In this document: positions 42,440 through 51,693 of the stretch, piece by piece
Position numbering within the stretch: the stretch's first letter is position 1
How the letters are laid out: each line of letters opens with the position of its first letter
From: Tunturibacter gelidoferens
GTDB taxonomy: Bacteria > Acidobacteriota > Terriglobia > Terriglobales > Acidobacteriaceae
Length of the DNA stretch: 64,000 bases
Direction of reading: 5' to 3'
Assembly: GCF_040358255.1 (NCBI RefSeq)
Contig: NZ_CP132938.1
Location: forward strand, 930,001 to 994,000
Made by a program: the position numbers and the translations under genes
The notes under the pieces: generated by a model
Database searches by the model: none
Seen by the model: the letters and a program-made list of their open reading frames with translations, nothing else
What the model was told of the DNA's origin: nothing

Positions 42440-43036
42440 ATGCGCCGAATTCCGCTCTGCCTGCTCCTCTTTGCTCTTCTTTTCTCTGCGCCTCACCCTG
42501 CCTCGGCGATCGAGGTGAAGGTCTCCGCGCAGGCCTTGGAGCGCACCCTGCGAGCACAGCTGTTCAACGGTCCACAAGGCCGCTACTACATCCGTGGCGA
42601 TGCCGCCTCGCCCTGTTATGTCTACGCCGAATCACCCCACGTCACCTTCGTCCAGGACCGCATCGTCGTCCATGTTCATGCCAAATCGAAGCTTGGCACC
42701 TCTGTCCGTGGCGCCTGCCTCGGTGTCTCGCTCACTACCGACACCGACGTCTCGCTAATCCCCGAAGCAGAAGAAGAGAGCATTGGATTTCGCGACGCGC
42801 GGATCGAAAAGCTCAGCGAATCCAGGGAGCTGAACTTCATCCTCGCACCCTTTCTGAGCCACAAGGTCCCCGCACAGATGAAGGTCAACGCCGCCGTGCT
42901 GATGCGTCAGCTCCTCAGCGGCTCGACCGAAACCACCGGCTACGCCCTCTCACTCGACTCGCTGAAGCTCCACTCCCTGCTGGTCGAAGGCGAGTCGCTC
43001 GTAATGGACGCCGACGCAAACCTGAAGGTGAACTAA
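42440..43036 (+). CDS. Exported protein of unknown function
   Basis: The 198-residue protein has a signal peptide (MRRIPLCLLLFALLFSAPHPASA) and a mature part that is mainly beta: IEVKVSAQALERTLRAQLF, YYIRGDAASPCYVYAESPHVTF, IVVHVHAKSKLG, then VTLT-type strands and a final LDSLKLHSLLVEGESLVMDADANLKVN. The alternating strand pattern resembles lipid-binding BPI/DUF1439-like domains, but I cannot assign the family. Two cysteines (CYVY and ACLG) may form a disulfide. It diverges from the nucleoside hydrolase gene and is convergent with the TonB receptor gene, 26 bp away. Confidence 0.7.
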   Translation: MRRIPLCLLLFALLFSAPHPASAIEVKVSAQALERTLRAQLFNGPQGRYYIRGDAASPCYVYAESPHVTFVQDRIVVHVHAKSKLGTSVRGACLGVSLTTDTDVSLIPEAEEESIGFRDARIEKLSESRELNFILAPFLSHKVPAQMKVNAAVLMRQLLSGSTETTGYALSLDSLKLHSLLVEGESLVMDADANLKVN

Positions 43037-43062
43037 TCCGAAATTTCAGCATGGCTCATCAG

Positions 43063-46000
43063 CTAGAACGAAAGACGGGCTCCAAACTGAAACTGACGTG
43101 GATCGGATGCTGCAGTCGGCGTACCGGCCGCGGTATAAAGCAGGTTCACATCCAAAGTATTGTTTTTGTTAATGATGTTGAAGACATCCATCGACACCTG
43201 CAGCGCAATCTCGTGCGGGAACATGAACGCCTTCGCTAGTCGAAGATCCGTAAACACGTTATACGGTTTCACCCCAACGTTGCGGCCAAGATTGCCGGCG
43301 TAATAGCTGCTCGCAGGCCCTGCATCTGGCGGCGCATCCGCGTAGCACGGCAGATTGAACGCCCCAGTCGGAGAGTACTTGGAGAGCACCGGAGCCGTGC
43401 CGCAGCTGGTGGGTGCGCTGTCACGAGCGACCGCGTTCGGCCGATCTGTCAGCGGATCGAAGTCAAAGTTCGTGTCCGTTCCCGTCAGGATGTTGAACGG
43501 CCTCCCCGAGGAGACCTCAAAGATCGGCGCCACCGTCACGCCGGAGAAAACCACAGGAACAAATCCCGAACCTCCAAGATGACCCGTATTGTACACGCCC
43601 GAGAGTACAAAGCGATGGCGTTGGTCAAACGTCGAAGTGCTGCGTTCCGCATTCGGCGCGAAGTTGCTCTGAGGTGCATCTGACGTCGAAACCACATCAG
43701 TAGAGTCGTCGATCGCGTGGGACCAGGTGTAGCTGACCAGAAACTCATAGTTCGTCGAAAGGCGCTTCCTCAAATTCACGCTCAGAGCGTTATAGCTCGA
43801 GCTTCCGGTCGTCAGATTGGGCGACATATCGCCGAACGGAACAGGAATGCCGACGCCTAGTCCATCCGCCGCAGCGATCTCACTCGCCAAGGCAACGCAC
43901 TGCCCACCGCCCACATTCGGATTCGCGAGGAACGTCGCAAGCGAAGTATTCAGCCCGGATGGGCGAAAGAAGTTCAGCAGCGCTGGCGTAACAAAGGGAC
44001 CTGTAGGGCCCGCTCCACAGGGATTGACCCCAGCCGCCGTCCCGACAGTCAACGGATTCGAGGTCGGACTGGCCGTTCCAGGTGCTGCCGTTCCCGCCTT
44101 CACCGCGTTCACCGCATTGCGCCAGTTGGCTGTCAGCAACTGCGGATTCACAGGATTCACGTTGATCGGACGGTTCAGATGCCGGCCCCCAGTCGAAGTA
44201 AACGCGACGTTCAACGAAGTATCGTGACCCAGATCCTGCTCAACTCCAAACGACATCTGCTGCACATAAGGCGTCTTGTAGAACAAATCTGCAGGCAAGC
44301 CAGAAGGAAGAATCGCCAAAGGGAATCCAGTCGCCAGAAAGTTCTGGTTGACGAAGACGGAGTTCGAGTTGTTAGGATCGAACCGCTGTTGGCTTGCAAG
44401 ATAGTTCACCCCGGCCGCGCTCGCGCCAAGGCAGTTCGGGTTCCCCAGCGATCCCTGAAACGCATTGGTGGCGTTCAAATTCAGCGGACTTGCCGCAGCA
44501 TTTGGACTCGCTATGCTGCAAGGAGCTCCACCCCCGAGAATGACGAGCGGAACCTTCGTCGAATTGAAGCTCGTCGATTGCGATTCAAGATTTCCAGGGG
44601 CGCGATCATAGAACAGCCCGTAGTTAGCGCGAATTACCGTCTTCGCATCTCCCCGCAGATCATAGGCAATCCCTATTCTGGGAGCAAAGTTCAGAGGCTG
44701 CAGTCGAATGCCTTCGCGAATCCCATAGATTCTCTCGGCTTGATTCGTATTGCTGTTCAAAGCAAGCTGCGTCGGGAAAGCCTCAATGTCATACCGAACC
44801 CCGAGGTTCAACGTCATTCTGCTGGTGGCGCGCCAACTATCCTGCAGAAAAGCACCAAGCGTCTTCAGGTCATACTTGTACGTCGTCTGTCCGATGCCCT
44901 GCGCGAAGGACTGCGGAATCCCAAGCCCATAGGCCTGAATAGCCGAGAACCCCGGCAAGCCCGCTAGCAAAGGCGAAACATCGGTCGCATTCAAACCGGC
45001 AAAGGTATAGTCGCCACCGCCATAGAGCTGCCCCTGCAGAAGATTTATCGGGATATACCGAAGATCGATACCCGCCTTGAACGTGTGAGCACCTCGAGTG
45101 TAAGTAAAGTTGTCCTGCAGCTGGTTCTGATTCTCAATGCGATTCACAATCGAAAAGGGAGTCTTGCCAAAGTACGCATACCCAGGGATATTCACCGCTG
45201 TACTGCCTCCGCCGGGTGAGTTCGTGTTGGCGAATAGCACGGGGTGGCGCGCATACTGGAAACGCAGATCGTTCACCTTGTTGTCGCCGATAATAACCGT
45301 ATACTGCGCCGCGATCGCAAAGTCGTGCAGACTCTGGGTCGCCGTGCGGGAGAAAGAATTCTCGCCAAGGTTCTGGTTTGCGGCACTCTCTTGTATTCCC
45401 GTGATGTAGCTAGGGCTCGCGCTACCATGCAGAACAAGCTGCTGATTGCTCGTCAGCTTGTGATCGATCCGCAGAGAATAAATCTCCGTCTTCTCCGTCA
45501 CCGGAAAGTTCCCGATCAGATTGTTGAGCGGTGTAAACGAAGCTGGTGTTGCCTGGCCCGAAGTCGCGAAGTTCTTCGGGCCGATCGCCGACTGCAGAAA
45601 TGCAGGATTCTGACCGGTCGTTGCCAGCGAAGATCCCGACCCGACCAGAGCGATATATTGCTGAATTCCCGGTGTGTTCGGTGGAACGGCTGCATTCTGC
45701 AGAAACGCCTGCTGCTCCGGCGTACCCTGAATCGTAAGCGCACCGCCCGGAACCCCATAGAACCGGCTCACATCGATGCTTGTAAGCCCAAAGTTGTTCG
45801 AGCCGATATCCGAAAAGCCCGTCTCCTGCCGTCGCGTAATCTCGGTTGAGAAAAAGTAAAACGTCCTGTCCGGTATGATCGCTCCGCCGAGGGTGAAACC
45901 CGCCTGAACCCGCGTATACGCTGGCTGGTCCACGGTCGAAAATGGGTTCGTCGCCTGAATATAGCGATTACGCAGGAACCCGAAGGCGCTCGCATGGGTC

Positions 46001-46761
46001 TTATTTGTGCCTGATTTAGTCACAATATTAACCACGCCGCCCGACGCCCTGCCGTACTCCGCCGCAAAGCCATTCGTAATGATCTGAAACTCCTGCACCG
46101 CATCCTGCGATACCGTCGTCCGAGTGCCGCCAGAGATATAGTCCCCAGCATCGGCGCCGTCCACATTGATCGAGTTCGACCGCGCCCGAACCCCGCCAAA
46201 GTTTAGCCCCGAGGTAGGGATCGCACCGATTGAAGGCGCAGCGTCGCGCGCAATCTGCGAGTTGGTCAGAGTGAAGTTGATGTAGTTGCGCCCGTTCGTC
46301 GGCAGGTTGTCGATACGAAGCTGGTCGACCGTCGTGGACTGGGAGCTTCGCTGTGTCTCGACGATGTCGGCGCCTGAACTAACCGTAACAATCTGAGTCG
46401 TACCTACTGAAAGAGAGAGCGGAAGCTCGGCCTGTTCGCCAGTCGTCAGAATCACATTCTTGCTGACATACGTGTTGAACCCTGTCGCCGTCGCCTTCAC
46501 GGTGTACGTACCTGGCGGCAGCAGCAGCAGACGATAGTTGCCTTGCGCATCCGTAGTCGTCGAACGGGAGAAGCCCTTCGATTCATCCAAAATGGTCACG
46601 GCGGCGTTGGGAATGACAGCCCCGGTCTGGTCGTGAACAGTACCATTGAGCTGCGCCGTGGAGATGTTCTGAGCCTGCAGAACGGTGGAGGAAAAGCACA
46701 CCAGAAGAAGAACAGCGGCCAGAGCGTTGAAACAAAAAAGCCGCGAATTGAAATTGAACAT
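43063..46761 (-). CDS. Oar-like TonB-dependent outer-membrane receptor with carboxypeptidase-regulatory domain
   Basis: The 1232-residue protein has a signal peptide ending near LQAQN, a carboxypeptidase-regulatory-like beta domain (LNGTVHDQTGAVIPNAAVTI ... QGNYRLLLLPPGTYTVKATA, about 32-110), a plug region with VDQLRIDNLPTNGRNYINFTL, GGVVNIVTKSGTN near 250, and a very long barrel ending FQFGARLSF with a terminal Phe. This architecture is abundant in Acidobacteria and is thought to import large glycans or peptides; the ligand is unknown. GGGGAG eight bases before the ATG at 46761 sets the start. A 14-bp palindrome lies about 85 bp upstream. The TonB/ExbBD set at 8.8-12.0 kb could energise it. 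Confidence 0.93.
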   Translation of the reverse strand: MFNFNSRLFCFNALAAVLLLVCFSSTVLQAQNISTAQLNGTVHDQTGAVIPNAAVTILDESKGFSRSTTTDAQGNYRLLLLPPGTYTVKATATGFNTYVSKNVILTTGEQAELPLSLSVGTTQIVTVSSGADIVETQRSSQSTTVDQLRIDNLPTNGRNYINFTLTNSQIARDAAPSIGAIPTSGLNFGGVRARSNSINVDGADAGDYISGGTRTTVSQDAVQEFQIITNGFAAEYGRASGGVVNIVTKSGTNKTHASAFGFLRNRYIQATNPFSTVDQPAYTRVQAGFTLGGAIIPDRTFYFFSTEITRRQETGFSDIGSNNFGLTSIDVSRFYGVPGGALTIQGTPEQQAFLQNAAVPPNTPGIQQYIALVGSGSSLATTGQNPAFLQSAIGPKNFATSGQATPASFTPLNNLIGNFPVTEKTEIYSLRIDHKLTSNQQLVLHGSASPSYITGIQESAANQNLGENSFSRTATQSLHDFAIAAQYTVIIGDNKVNDLRFQYARHPVLFANTNSPGGGSTAVNIPGYAYFGKTPFSIVNRIENQNQLQDNFTYTRGAHTFKAGIDLRYIPINLLQGQLYGGGDYTFAGLNATDVSPLLAGLPGFSAIQAYGLGIPQSFAQGIGQTTYKYDLKTLGAFLQDSWRATSRMTLNLGVRYDIEAFPTQLALNSNTNQAERIYGIREGIRLQPLNFAPRIGIAYDLRGDAKTVIRANYGLFYDRAPGNLESQSTSFNSTKVPLVILGGGAPCSIASPNAAASPLNLNATNAFQGSLGNPNCLGASAAGVNYLASQQRFDPNNSNSVFVNQNFLATGFPLAILPSGLPADLFYKTPYVQQMSFGVEQDLGHDTSLNVAFTSTGGRHLNRPINVNPVNPQLLTANWRNAVNAVKAGTAAPGTASPTSNPLTVGTAAGVNPCGAGPTGPFVTPALLNFFRPSGLNTSLATFLANPNVGGGQCVALASEIAAADGLGVGIPVPFGDMSPNLTTGSSSYNALSVNLRKRLSTNYEFLVSYTWSHAIDDSTDVVSTSDAPQSNFAPNAERSTSTFDQRHRFVLSGVYNTGHLGGSGFVPVVFSGVTVAPIFEVSSGRPFNILTGTDTNFDFDPLTDRPNAVARDSAPTSCGTAPVLSKYSPTGAFNLPCYADAPPDAGPASSYYAGNLGRNVGVKPYNVFTDLRLAKAFMFPHEIALQVSMDVFNIINKNNTLDVNLLYTAAGTPTAASDPRQFQFGARLSF

Positions 46762-46844
46762 GCGTGTTGCTCCCCATTGTGTCAGCCGGCCCAACTCCGT
46801 TGGCGACGGCCCGACCGACAACTTTAACGACGCGATGTTCTACA

Positions 46845-46858
46845 TGAATGATCATTCA
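46845..46858. promoter_or_regulatory. Perfect 14-bp palindrome upstream of the TonB receptor gene
   Basis: TGAATGATCATTCA reads the same on both strands and lies 84 bp upstream of the receptor start codon. TGAATGA...TCATTCA dyads are typical operators of several TetR-family regulators (the FadR/YsiA kind, for example). No regulator gene lies next to it. Confidence 0.4.
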
Positions 46859-47014
46859 GTACGCAAGAGGAAACCGGGGACAGTGGGGTTACCTGTGCAA
46901 TCCCCTCTGAAATTCGGCCCCCCAATACCTCTGTTTTGAGAGCTTTGCCCAACCCGCACTACCCTCGCTCCCACGCAGGCATATCCGACACATCTTAACT
47001 CCGACTGGCTTCGA

Positions 47015-47713
47015 TCAGCTCAAGCCACCTGCGCCGGCAGGACAGACATCAAGCATCGGACAAGCGTGGCACTTCGGATGATTCTTCGTACAAACCTGCT
47101 GACCGTGAACCTTGATCAGAGTGTGGTGCTCGTCCAGCATCTCCGGCGACCACTCCGCAGGAGCCATCTCCATCAGCCGGCTCTCCGTCTCCCGTGCATC
47201 TGCACTCTTGCCGACAAACCCAAGCCGCTGTGTCACCCGAAGATGATGGCTATCGACGCACATTGCCCGGCGCCGCAACGTACTGAAGTTCACTACCGCC
47301 GCGCTGGTCTTCACACCTACGCCGTCAAAGCGCTCCAGCCACAAGCGAATCTTGTCGGTGCGATACCCCTTGAGGAAATTCAGCGAGAGCGATCCGCAGC
47401 GCTGCGTAATCTGCTCCAACGCAGCCTTCAGATTGATCGCCTTCGGTTCAGGAAACGTCACCGCCCGAATTGCATCTTCGATCTCCGGAACCGAGGCATC
47501 GCGAAGATTCTCCCAGCTTCCGAAGCGCTCTTCGAGATAACCAATGACCTCTAGCGAGATCTCTGTCTTCGTACGCGAAGACAGCATCGAGTAAATGAAC
47601 TGCTTCAGCGGATCCCACACATCCCGCTCCGGCGGTCGACCATAATACGCCAGCAGTCGGCGATGAATCTCCTCCAAACGAGTATCGGTAAACAATGGCG
47701 CGGCCAGCATCAT
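47015..47713 (-). CDS. Endonuclease III-like DNA glycosylase (HhH-GPD) with iron-sulfur cluster
   Basis: The 232-residue protein has the helix-hairpin-helix-GPD core: SMLSSRTKTEISLEVIGYL, LERFDGVGVKTSAAVVNFS with the catalytic Lys, and CVDSHHLRVTQRLGFV with the catalytic Asp. It ends with the 4Fe-4S site CTKNHPKCHACPMLDVC (C-x6-C-x2-C-x5-C). This set fits a bifunctional base-excision glycosylase/lyase. The spacing of motifs differs slightly from E. coli Nth, so specificity is open. The start is uncertain (47713 or 47710; GAGG abuts it). Confidence 0.9.
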   Translation of the reverse strand: MMLAAPLFTDTRLEEIHRRLLAYYGRPPERDVWDPLKQFIYSMLSSRTKTEISLEVIGYLEERFGSWENLRDASVPEIEDAIRAVTFPEPKAINLKAALEQITQRCGSLSLNFLKGYRTDKIRLWLERFDGVGVKTSAAVVNFSTLRRRAMCVDSHHLRVTQRLGFVGKSADARETESRLMEMAPAEWSPEMLDEHHTLIKVHGQQVCTKNHPKCHACPMLDVCPAGAGGLS

Positions 47714-47787
47714 CCTCGATTTTATCTTCGCCGCTGCGACCCGTCCTAAGCCGAACAAGACACAACTTGCATACGATCAAAGTGAGA

Positions 47788-48708
47788 TTAGTCGCGAATC
47801 ACGCCCAGCTCTCTCCCTGCAGGCGTCTGCAGTCCCCAGGCCATACGTGGCGTATTGTGGGCCATCCCCACGCGGCCATCTGGCCCCAGCAAAATAATCC
47901 CGCCGTGCCCACCCAGCCGGCTGAACAGATAATCGATAGCCTCGTGCGCAGCCTCGTCAGGGCTGGCTCCAGCCGCCACACGATCCACGGCCCACTTCCC
48001 CAGCACCAGCTTCATAATCGGCTCGCCCCAACCCGTCAGCGACACCGCCGCCGAGAGATTATCCGCATAGCAGCCACACCCGATCAACGAAGAATCCCCC
48101 ACACGCCCGGGAGCCTTATTCAGCGTGCCGCCCGTACTCGTGCCAGCCGCAATATTTCCATGAACATCAAGCGCCACAGCGCCCACCGTATCGTGCGAAT
48201 CAAGACTCCCAGAAAAGGTCTCATCCGGCAACCCCGCCAACTCGTCGGCCTGAGCCTTATAAAGCCTCTCCTGCTCCCGCGGCACCACCAGATCCATGTT
48301 GTCGCAAAGCGCCATGCCATGCTGCCGCGCAAAACGCTCAGCTCCCGTCCCGACAAAGTACACATGCGGCGACTTATCCAGCACCAGCCTCGCCGCCCGT
48401 ATCGGATTCCGTAGCCGCTCCACGCAGGCCACGCCGCCGGTGCGTAGGTTCTCGCCATTCATCAGCAGAGCATCCATCTGAACCCGGCCATCCTGCGTCA
48501 GAAACGACCCACGCCCCGCGTCGAAGGTGTCATCGTCTTCCATGACGACAACCGCGGCCTCCACTGCATCCACTGCAGCAGCGCCTTGTTCCAGCAGGGC
48601 ATAACCGGCAGCAAGCGCGTTCGCGATGCCATCTTCGTGGGCGGCGATGGCGTCGTCGGGCATCGCCCACGCACCGCCATGAATTAACAGAACTGGTTTC
48701 ACACTCAT
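47788..48708 (-). CDS. Isoaspartyl peptidase / L-asparaginase (plant-type, Ntn hydrolase)
   Basis: The 306-residue precursor has VLLIHGGAWAMPDDA at the start, FDAGRGSFLTQDGRVQMDALLMNG, and the autocleavage site SLDSHDTVGAVALDVHGNIAAGTSTGG, where Thr of HDTVG becomes the nucleophile. GRVGDSSLIGCGCYAD and HGGIILLGPDGRVGMAHNT follow. The enzyme removes isoaspartyl residues from dipeptides and hydrolyses asparagine. The length is typical. It diverges from the KTSC gene across about 30 bp. Confidence 0.93.
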   Translation of the reverse strand: MSVKPVLLIHGGAWAMPDDAIAAHEDGIANALAAGYALLEQGAAAVDAVEAAVVVMEDDDTFDAGRGSFLTQDGRVQMDALLMNGENLRTGGVACVERLRNPIRAARLVLDKSPHVYFVGTGAERFARQHGMALCDNMDLVVPREQERLYKAQADELAGLPDETFSGSLDSHDTVGAVALDVHGNIAAGTSTGGTLNKAPGRVGDSSLIGCGCYADNLSAAVSLTGWGEPIMKLVLGKWAVDRVAAGASPDEAAHEAIDYLFSRLGGHGGIILLGPDGRVGMAHNTPRMAWGLQTPAGRELGVIRD

Positions 48709-48740
48709 CGCATCTCAAGTCTACGGGAGTCTTCCCTCTA

Positions 48741-49022
48741 ATGCCCTCCAGTGTCATCGCCGCCATGTCCTACAACGACGAAGCCCGAGTCCTCACCATC
48801 GTCTATCGCGGGAAGCAGGGTGTCTACCGGTACTTCGGTGTTCCGCCGGAGGAGTTCGCGGCCTTTCGCGCTGCACCGTCCAAGGGCATCTACCTCAACG
48901 AAATCTTCAAAACAAGGCAATATCAATACGAACGCGTCGCAGACCGCCAAACACCCGTCACCAACCAGCACATTCACAAACAGAGCACTCTGGAGAAACT
49001 CCATGGCAAAGACAATCGCTGA
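48741..49022 (+). CDS. KTSC domain protein
   Basis: The 93-residue protein carries a KTSC domain in residues 3-60: SSVIAAMSYNDEARVLTIVY, GKQGVYRYFGVPPEEFAAF and SKGIYLNEIFKTRQYQYERV. KTSC is a small domain of unknown role found alone or attached to DNA-associated proteins. Its last 20 bases overlap the start of poxB in another frame, and the poxB ribosome site lies inside this gene, so the two are probably co-translated. Confidence 0.88.
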   Translation: MPSSVIAAMSYNDEARVLTIVYRGKQGVYRYFGVPPEEFAAFRAAPSKGIYLNEIFKTRQYQYERVADRQTPVTNQHIHKQSTLEKLHGKDNR

Positions 49023-50739
49023 CCTGATCGTGGAAAGCCTGAGAAACGCTGGCGTAAAAAGGGTCTACGGCCTGCCGGGCGACTCTCTCAACGGATTTAC
49101 CGATGCACTGCGACGAGACGGCACCATGGAATGGGTCCATGTGCGCAACGAAGAGGTCGCCGCATTTGCCGCGGGCGCCGACGCGCATCTCACCGGCTCC
49201 CTCGCAGTCTGCGCGGCAAGCTGTGGTCCCGGCAATCTCCACCTCATCAACGGCCTCTTTGACTGCCACCGCAACCGCGTACCCGTACTCGCCATCGCCG
49301 CGCACATCCCCAGCGCCGAGATCGGCACCAACTACTTCCAGGAGACCCACCCTCAAAATCTCTTCAAAGAGTGCAGCGACTACTGCGAGATGGTCGGCGT
49401 TCCCGAACAGATGCCTCGCGTGCTTGAGATCGCCATGCGCACCGCGATCAACCTATCCGGCGTCTCCGTCATCGTGCTGCCCGGCGATGTCCTCCTGCAC
49501 AACGCCGTCGCCGAACACAATCTCGTTCCCATCCGAAGCGCGCAGCCCATCATCCGGCCCAACGACGACGAGCTCCGCGATGCCGCTGAGATTCTCAACG
49601 CGGGAACAAAGATCACCATCCTCGGCGGAGCGGGTTGCAAGGGCGCGCACAAAGAGTTGATTGCCACCGCAGAAGCCTTGAAATCCCCTATCGTTCACGC
49701 GCTCCGTGGCAAAGAATACATCGAGTACGACAATCCCTACGACGTCGGACTGACCGGCCTCATCGGCTTCAGCTCCGGCTACCGCGCCATGGAAGACTGC
49801 GACGTGTTGCTGATGCTTGGAACCGACTTTCCCTATCCGCAGTTCTTCCCCAGGCACGCAAAGGTCATCCAGATCGACCTCCGCGGCAACCAGATCGGCC
49901 GCCGCACGAAGGTCGATCTCGGCCTCGTCGGCTCGATCAAAGACACGCTCTCCGCGCTCCTTCCTCTGCTCACAACAAAGACCAACCGCGCTCATCTCGA
50001 CGCAAAGATAGAAGACTACAAAAAGGTTCGCGAAGGCCTGAACGAGTTGGCCGGTCCGGACGAAAACAAGACCCCCATCCACCCGCAGTACGTCGCGAAA
50101 CTCATCGATCGGCTGGCAGCCGACGACGCAATCTTCACCTGCGATGTAGGCACTCCCACCGTCTGGTCAGCTCGCTATCTCACCATGAACGGACGCCGCC
50201 GCCTCCTCGGCTCCTTCTCCCATGGATCGATGGCCTGCGCCGTCCCCCAAGCCATCGGCGCGCAGTCAGCCTTCCCCACCCGTCAGGTCGTCACGCTCTC
50301 CGGCGACGGCGGCCTCGCCATGATGCTCGGCGACCTCCTCACCCTCCGCCAGCTCAAGCTTCCCATCAAGATGGTCGTCTTCAACAACGGCGCTCTCGCC
50401 TTCGTCGAACTAGAGATGAAGGCCGGCGGCATCGTCAACTATGCAACCGATCTCGACAACCCCAGCTTCGCCGATCTAGCCAACTCCATCGGCATACACG
50501 GTGTCCACGTCGATCAACCCAACAACCTCGAGTCCGCACTAAGGACAGCGTTCGCAACTCCGGGGCCTGCACTGATCGAAGTCATGGTGAATCGACAGGA
50601 GCTCTCCATGCCGCCACACATCAGTCTCGACCAGATGAAGGGCTTCTCCCTCTATATGGCAAGAAGCGTTCTCAGCGGACGCGGCGACGAGATCATCGAC
50701 CTCGCAAAGACCAACGTCCTCCAGCGAATCCTGTCCTAG
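49003..50739 (+). CDS. poxB: Thiamine-pyrophosphate-dependent pyruvate oxidase (pyruvate:quinone oxidoreductase type)
   Basis: The 578-residue enzyme has the three-domain POX layout: N-terminal pyrimidine domain (YGLPGDSLNGFTDALRRD, HVRNEEVAAFAAGADAHL with the catalytic Glu), a central FAD-type domain, and the C-terminal domain with the TPP motif VVTLSGDGGLAMMLGDLLTL and VVFNNGALAFVELEM. The C-terminus GFSLYMARSVLSGRGDEIIDLAKTN resembles the membrane-activating tail of E. coli PoxB, which decarboxylates pyruvate to acetate and CO2 and passes electrons to quinone. GGAG with seven-base spacing fixes the ATG at 49003; the frame extending upstream is a shadow of KTSC. Confidence 0.9.
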   Translation: MAKTIADLIVESLRNAGVKRVYGLPGDSLNGFTDALRRDGTMEWVHVRNEEVAAFAAGADAHLTGSLAVCAASCGPGNLHLINGLFDCHRNRVPVLAIAAHIPSAEIGTNYFQETHPQNLFKECSDYCEMVGVPEQMPRVLEIAMRTAINLSGVSVIVLPGDVLLHNAVAEHNLVPIRSAQPIIRPNDDELRDAAEILNAGTKITILGGAGCKGAHKELIATAEALKSPIVHALRGKEYIEYDNPYDVGLTGLIGFSSGYRAMEDCDVLLMLGTDFPYPQFFPRHAKVIQIDLRGNQIGRRTKVDLGLVGSIKDTLSALLPLLTTKTNRAHLDAKIEDYKKVREGLNELAGPDENKTPIHPQYVAKLIDRLAADDAIFTCDVGTPTVWSARYLTMNGRRRLLGSFSHGSMACAVPQAIGAQSAFPTRQVVTLSGDGGLAMMLGDLLTLRQLKLPIKMVVFNNGALAFVELEMKAGGIVNYATDLDNPSFADLANSIGIHGVHVDQPNNLESALRTAFATPGPALIEVMVNRQELSMPPHISLDQMKGFSLYMARSVLSGRGDEIIDLAKTNVLQRILS

Positions 50740-50754
50740 GGTGTGTCAGTACAG

Positions 50755-50924
50755 AAGTGCGCCCTGCGCGGGCGGCGGTCACTTCGTGACTTGTATGCCG
50801 CTTCGCTTGGCGCTCCCGTTGGTCGCGAAGGAAGATGATTCCGACCAACGGGAGGACCACGCGAAGCAGTAAAAGGCGTGCGAACGCCCGCCCTCCGCGC
50901 AGGAGGCCCGTCCGGCAGGACACA
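50755..50924. repeat. Palindromic intergenic element, copy C (about 170 bp)
   Basis: The copy reads GAAGTGCGCCCTGCGCGGGC, GGCGGTCACTTCGTGAC, GCCGCTTCGCTTGGCGCTCC, CGTTGGTCGCGAAGGAAG, then the inverted CGACCAACGGGAGGACC, GGCGTGCGAACGCCCGCC, and CGCAGGAGGCCCGTCCGGC. It has the same orientation as copy A and the opposite of copy D. It lies between poxB and the CDP-alcohol transferase gene, which are convergent. Confidence 0.88.
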
Positions 50925-50965
50925 GCTTCTCTCTAGAAAAAGTGTCGAGATCAAATCCGCGTCGC

Positions 50966-51604
50966 CTATTTCGCCTGCGTCTCCAGCAGCTTCCTGCGCT
51001 CCGTCTCCAGATAGGTGTAGCGGATGCGGTGAATCACCGTCAGCGTCGCAAACAGCGCCAGCACCCACAACGCCGGAGCCATCACGCCCCACCGGTTGCA
51101 CAGCGCACCCAGAATCACGCACACGATGCGCTCCGGCCGCTCCATGAAACCCACCTTGCACGTCCCGATCAGCGCCTCAGCCCGCGCGCGCGTGTAGCTC
51201 ACCATCACACACGCCGTCATCACAAACGCCACCAGTCCCACATAAAACAAGCGGTTCCCGCGCGCGTAATAGATCAGCAATCCAAAGAAGATCGCGACAT
51301 CCGAGTAGCGGTCCATCACCGAATCGAAGAACGCGCCGAACACCGAAACCTGATTCGTCTTCCGCGCCACCCGCCCATCGACCATATCGAAGACGCCGGC
51401 ACCGATGATGATTAGCCCCGCATAGGCAAACATCCGATTTGCATTATTCGGCCGTGCAAATCCAAAGAAGCACGCGGCGATGATGTTGATCACCAGACCG
51501 ATGAACGTCAGTGCGTTCGGCGAGATGCGGGTCAGCGCTAGGCCGTTCACGATCTTCTGCAGCAGCCAGCCGCTGCCTTTGCCGAATGCGCTTGTCCAGG
51601 TCAA
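50966..51604 (-). CDS. CDP-alcohol phosphatidyltransferase family protein
   Basis: The 212-residue integral membrane enzyme has the full CDP-alcohol signature DMVDGRVARKTNQ...G...D...D (FGAFFDSVMDR) around residues 75-100, and about five or six helices. The family makes phospholipid headgroups from CDP-diacylglycerol and an alcohol such as glycerol-3-phosphate or inositol phosphate; the acceptor is not clear. A TTG start at 51604 is supported by GGAGG about eight bases before it. It lies about 90 bp downstream of greA on the same strand. Confidence 0.88.
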   Translation of the reverse strand: MTWTSAFGKGSGWLLQKIVNGLALTRISPNALTFIGLVINIIAACFFGFARPNNANRMFAYAGLIIIGAGVFDMVDGRVARKTNQVSVFGAFFDSVMDRYSDVAIFFGLLIYYARGNRLFYVGLVAFVMTACVMVSYTRARAEALIGTCKVGFMERPERIVCVILGALCNRWGVMAPALWVLALFATLTVIHRIRYTYLETERRKLLETQAK

Positions 51605-51617
51605 AAAACTAATCCTC

Positions 51618-51632
51618 CGGGGACGATCCCCG
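51618..51632. repeat. CGGGGAC-type 15-bp dyad in front of the CDP-alcohol transferase gene
   Basis: CGGGGACGATCCCCG is one base different from CGGGGACTATCCCCG at 63156-63170. It touches the Shine-Dalgarno of the transferase gene, so folding could hide that site. It is a third member of a dyad family in this window. Confidence 0.5.
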
Positions 51633-51693
51633 TCTTTGCCGCTTTCTTGGTATCACATCGCCACACGTACACCACGCGTGCGATGCCGTTTGT

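Noticed and set aside
50755..50924. Palindromic element as a CRISPR array
   Set aside because: No regular short repeats with unique spacers and no cas genes; the modules are inverted, not direct.
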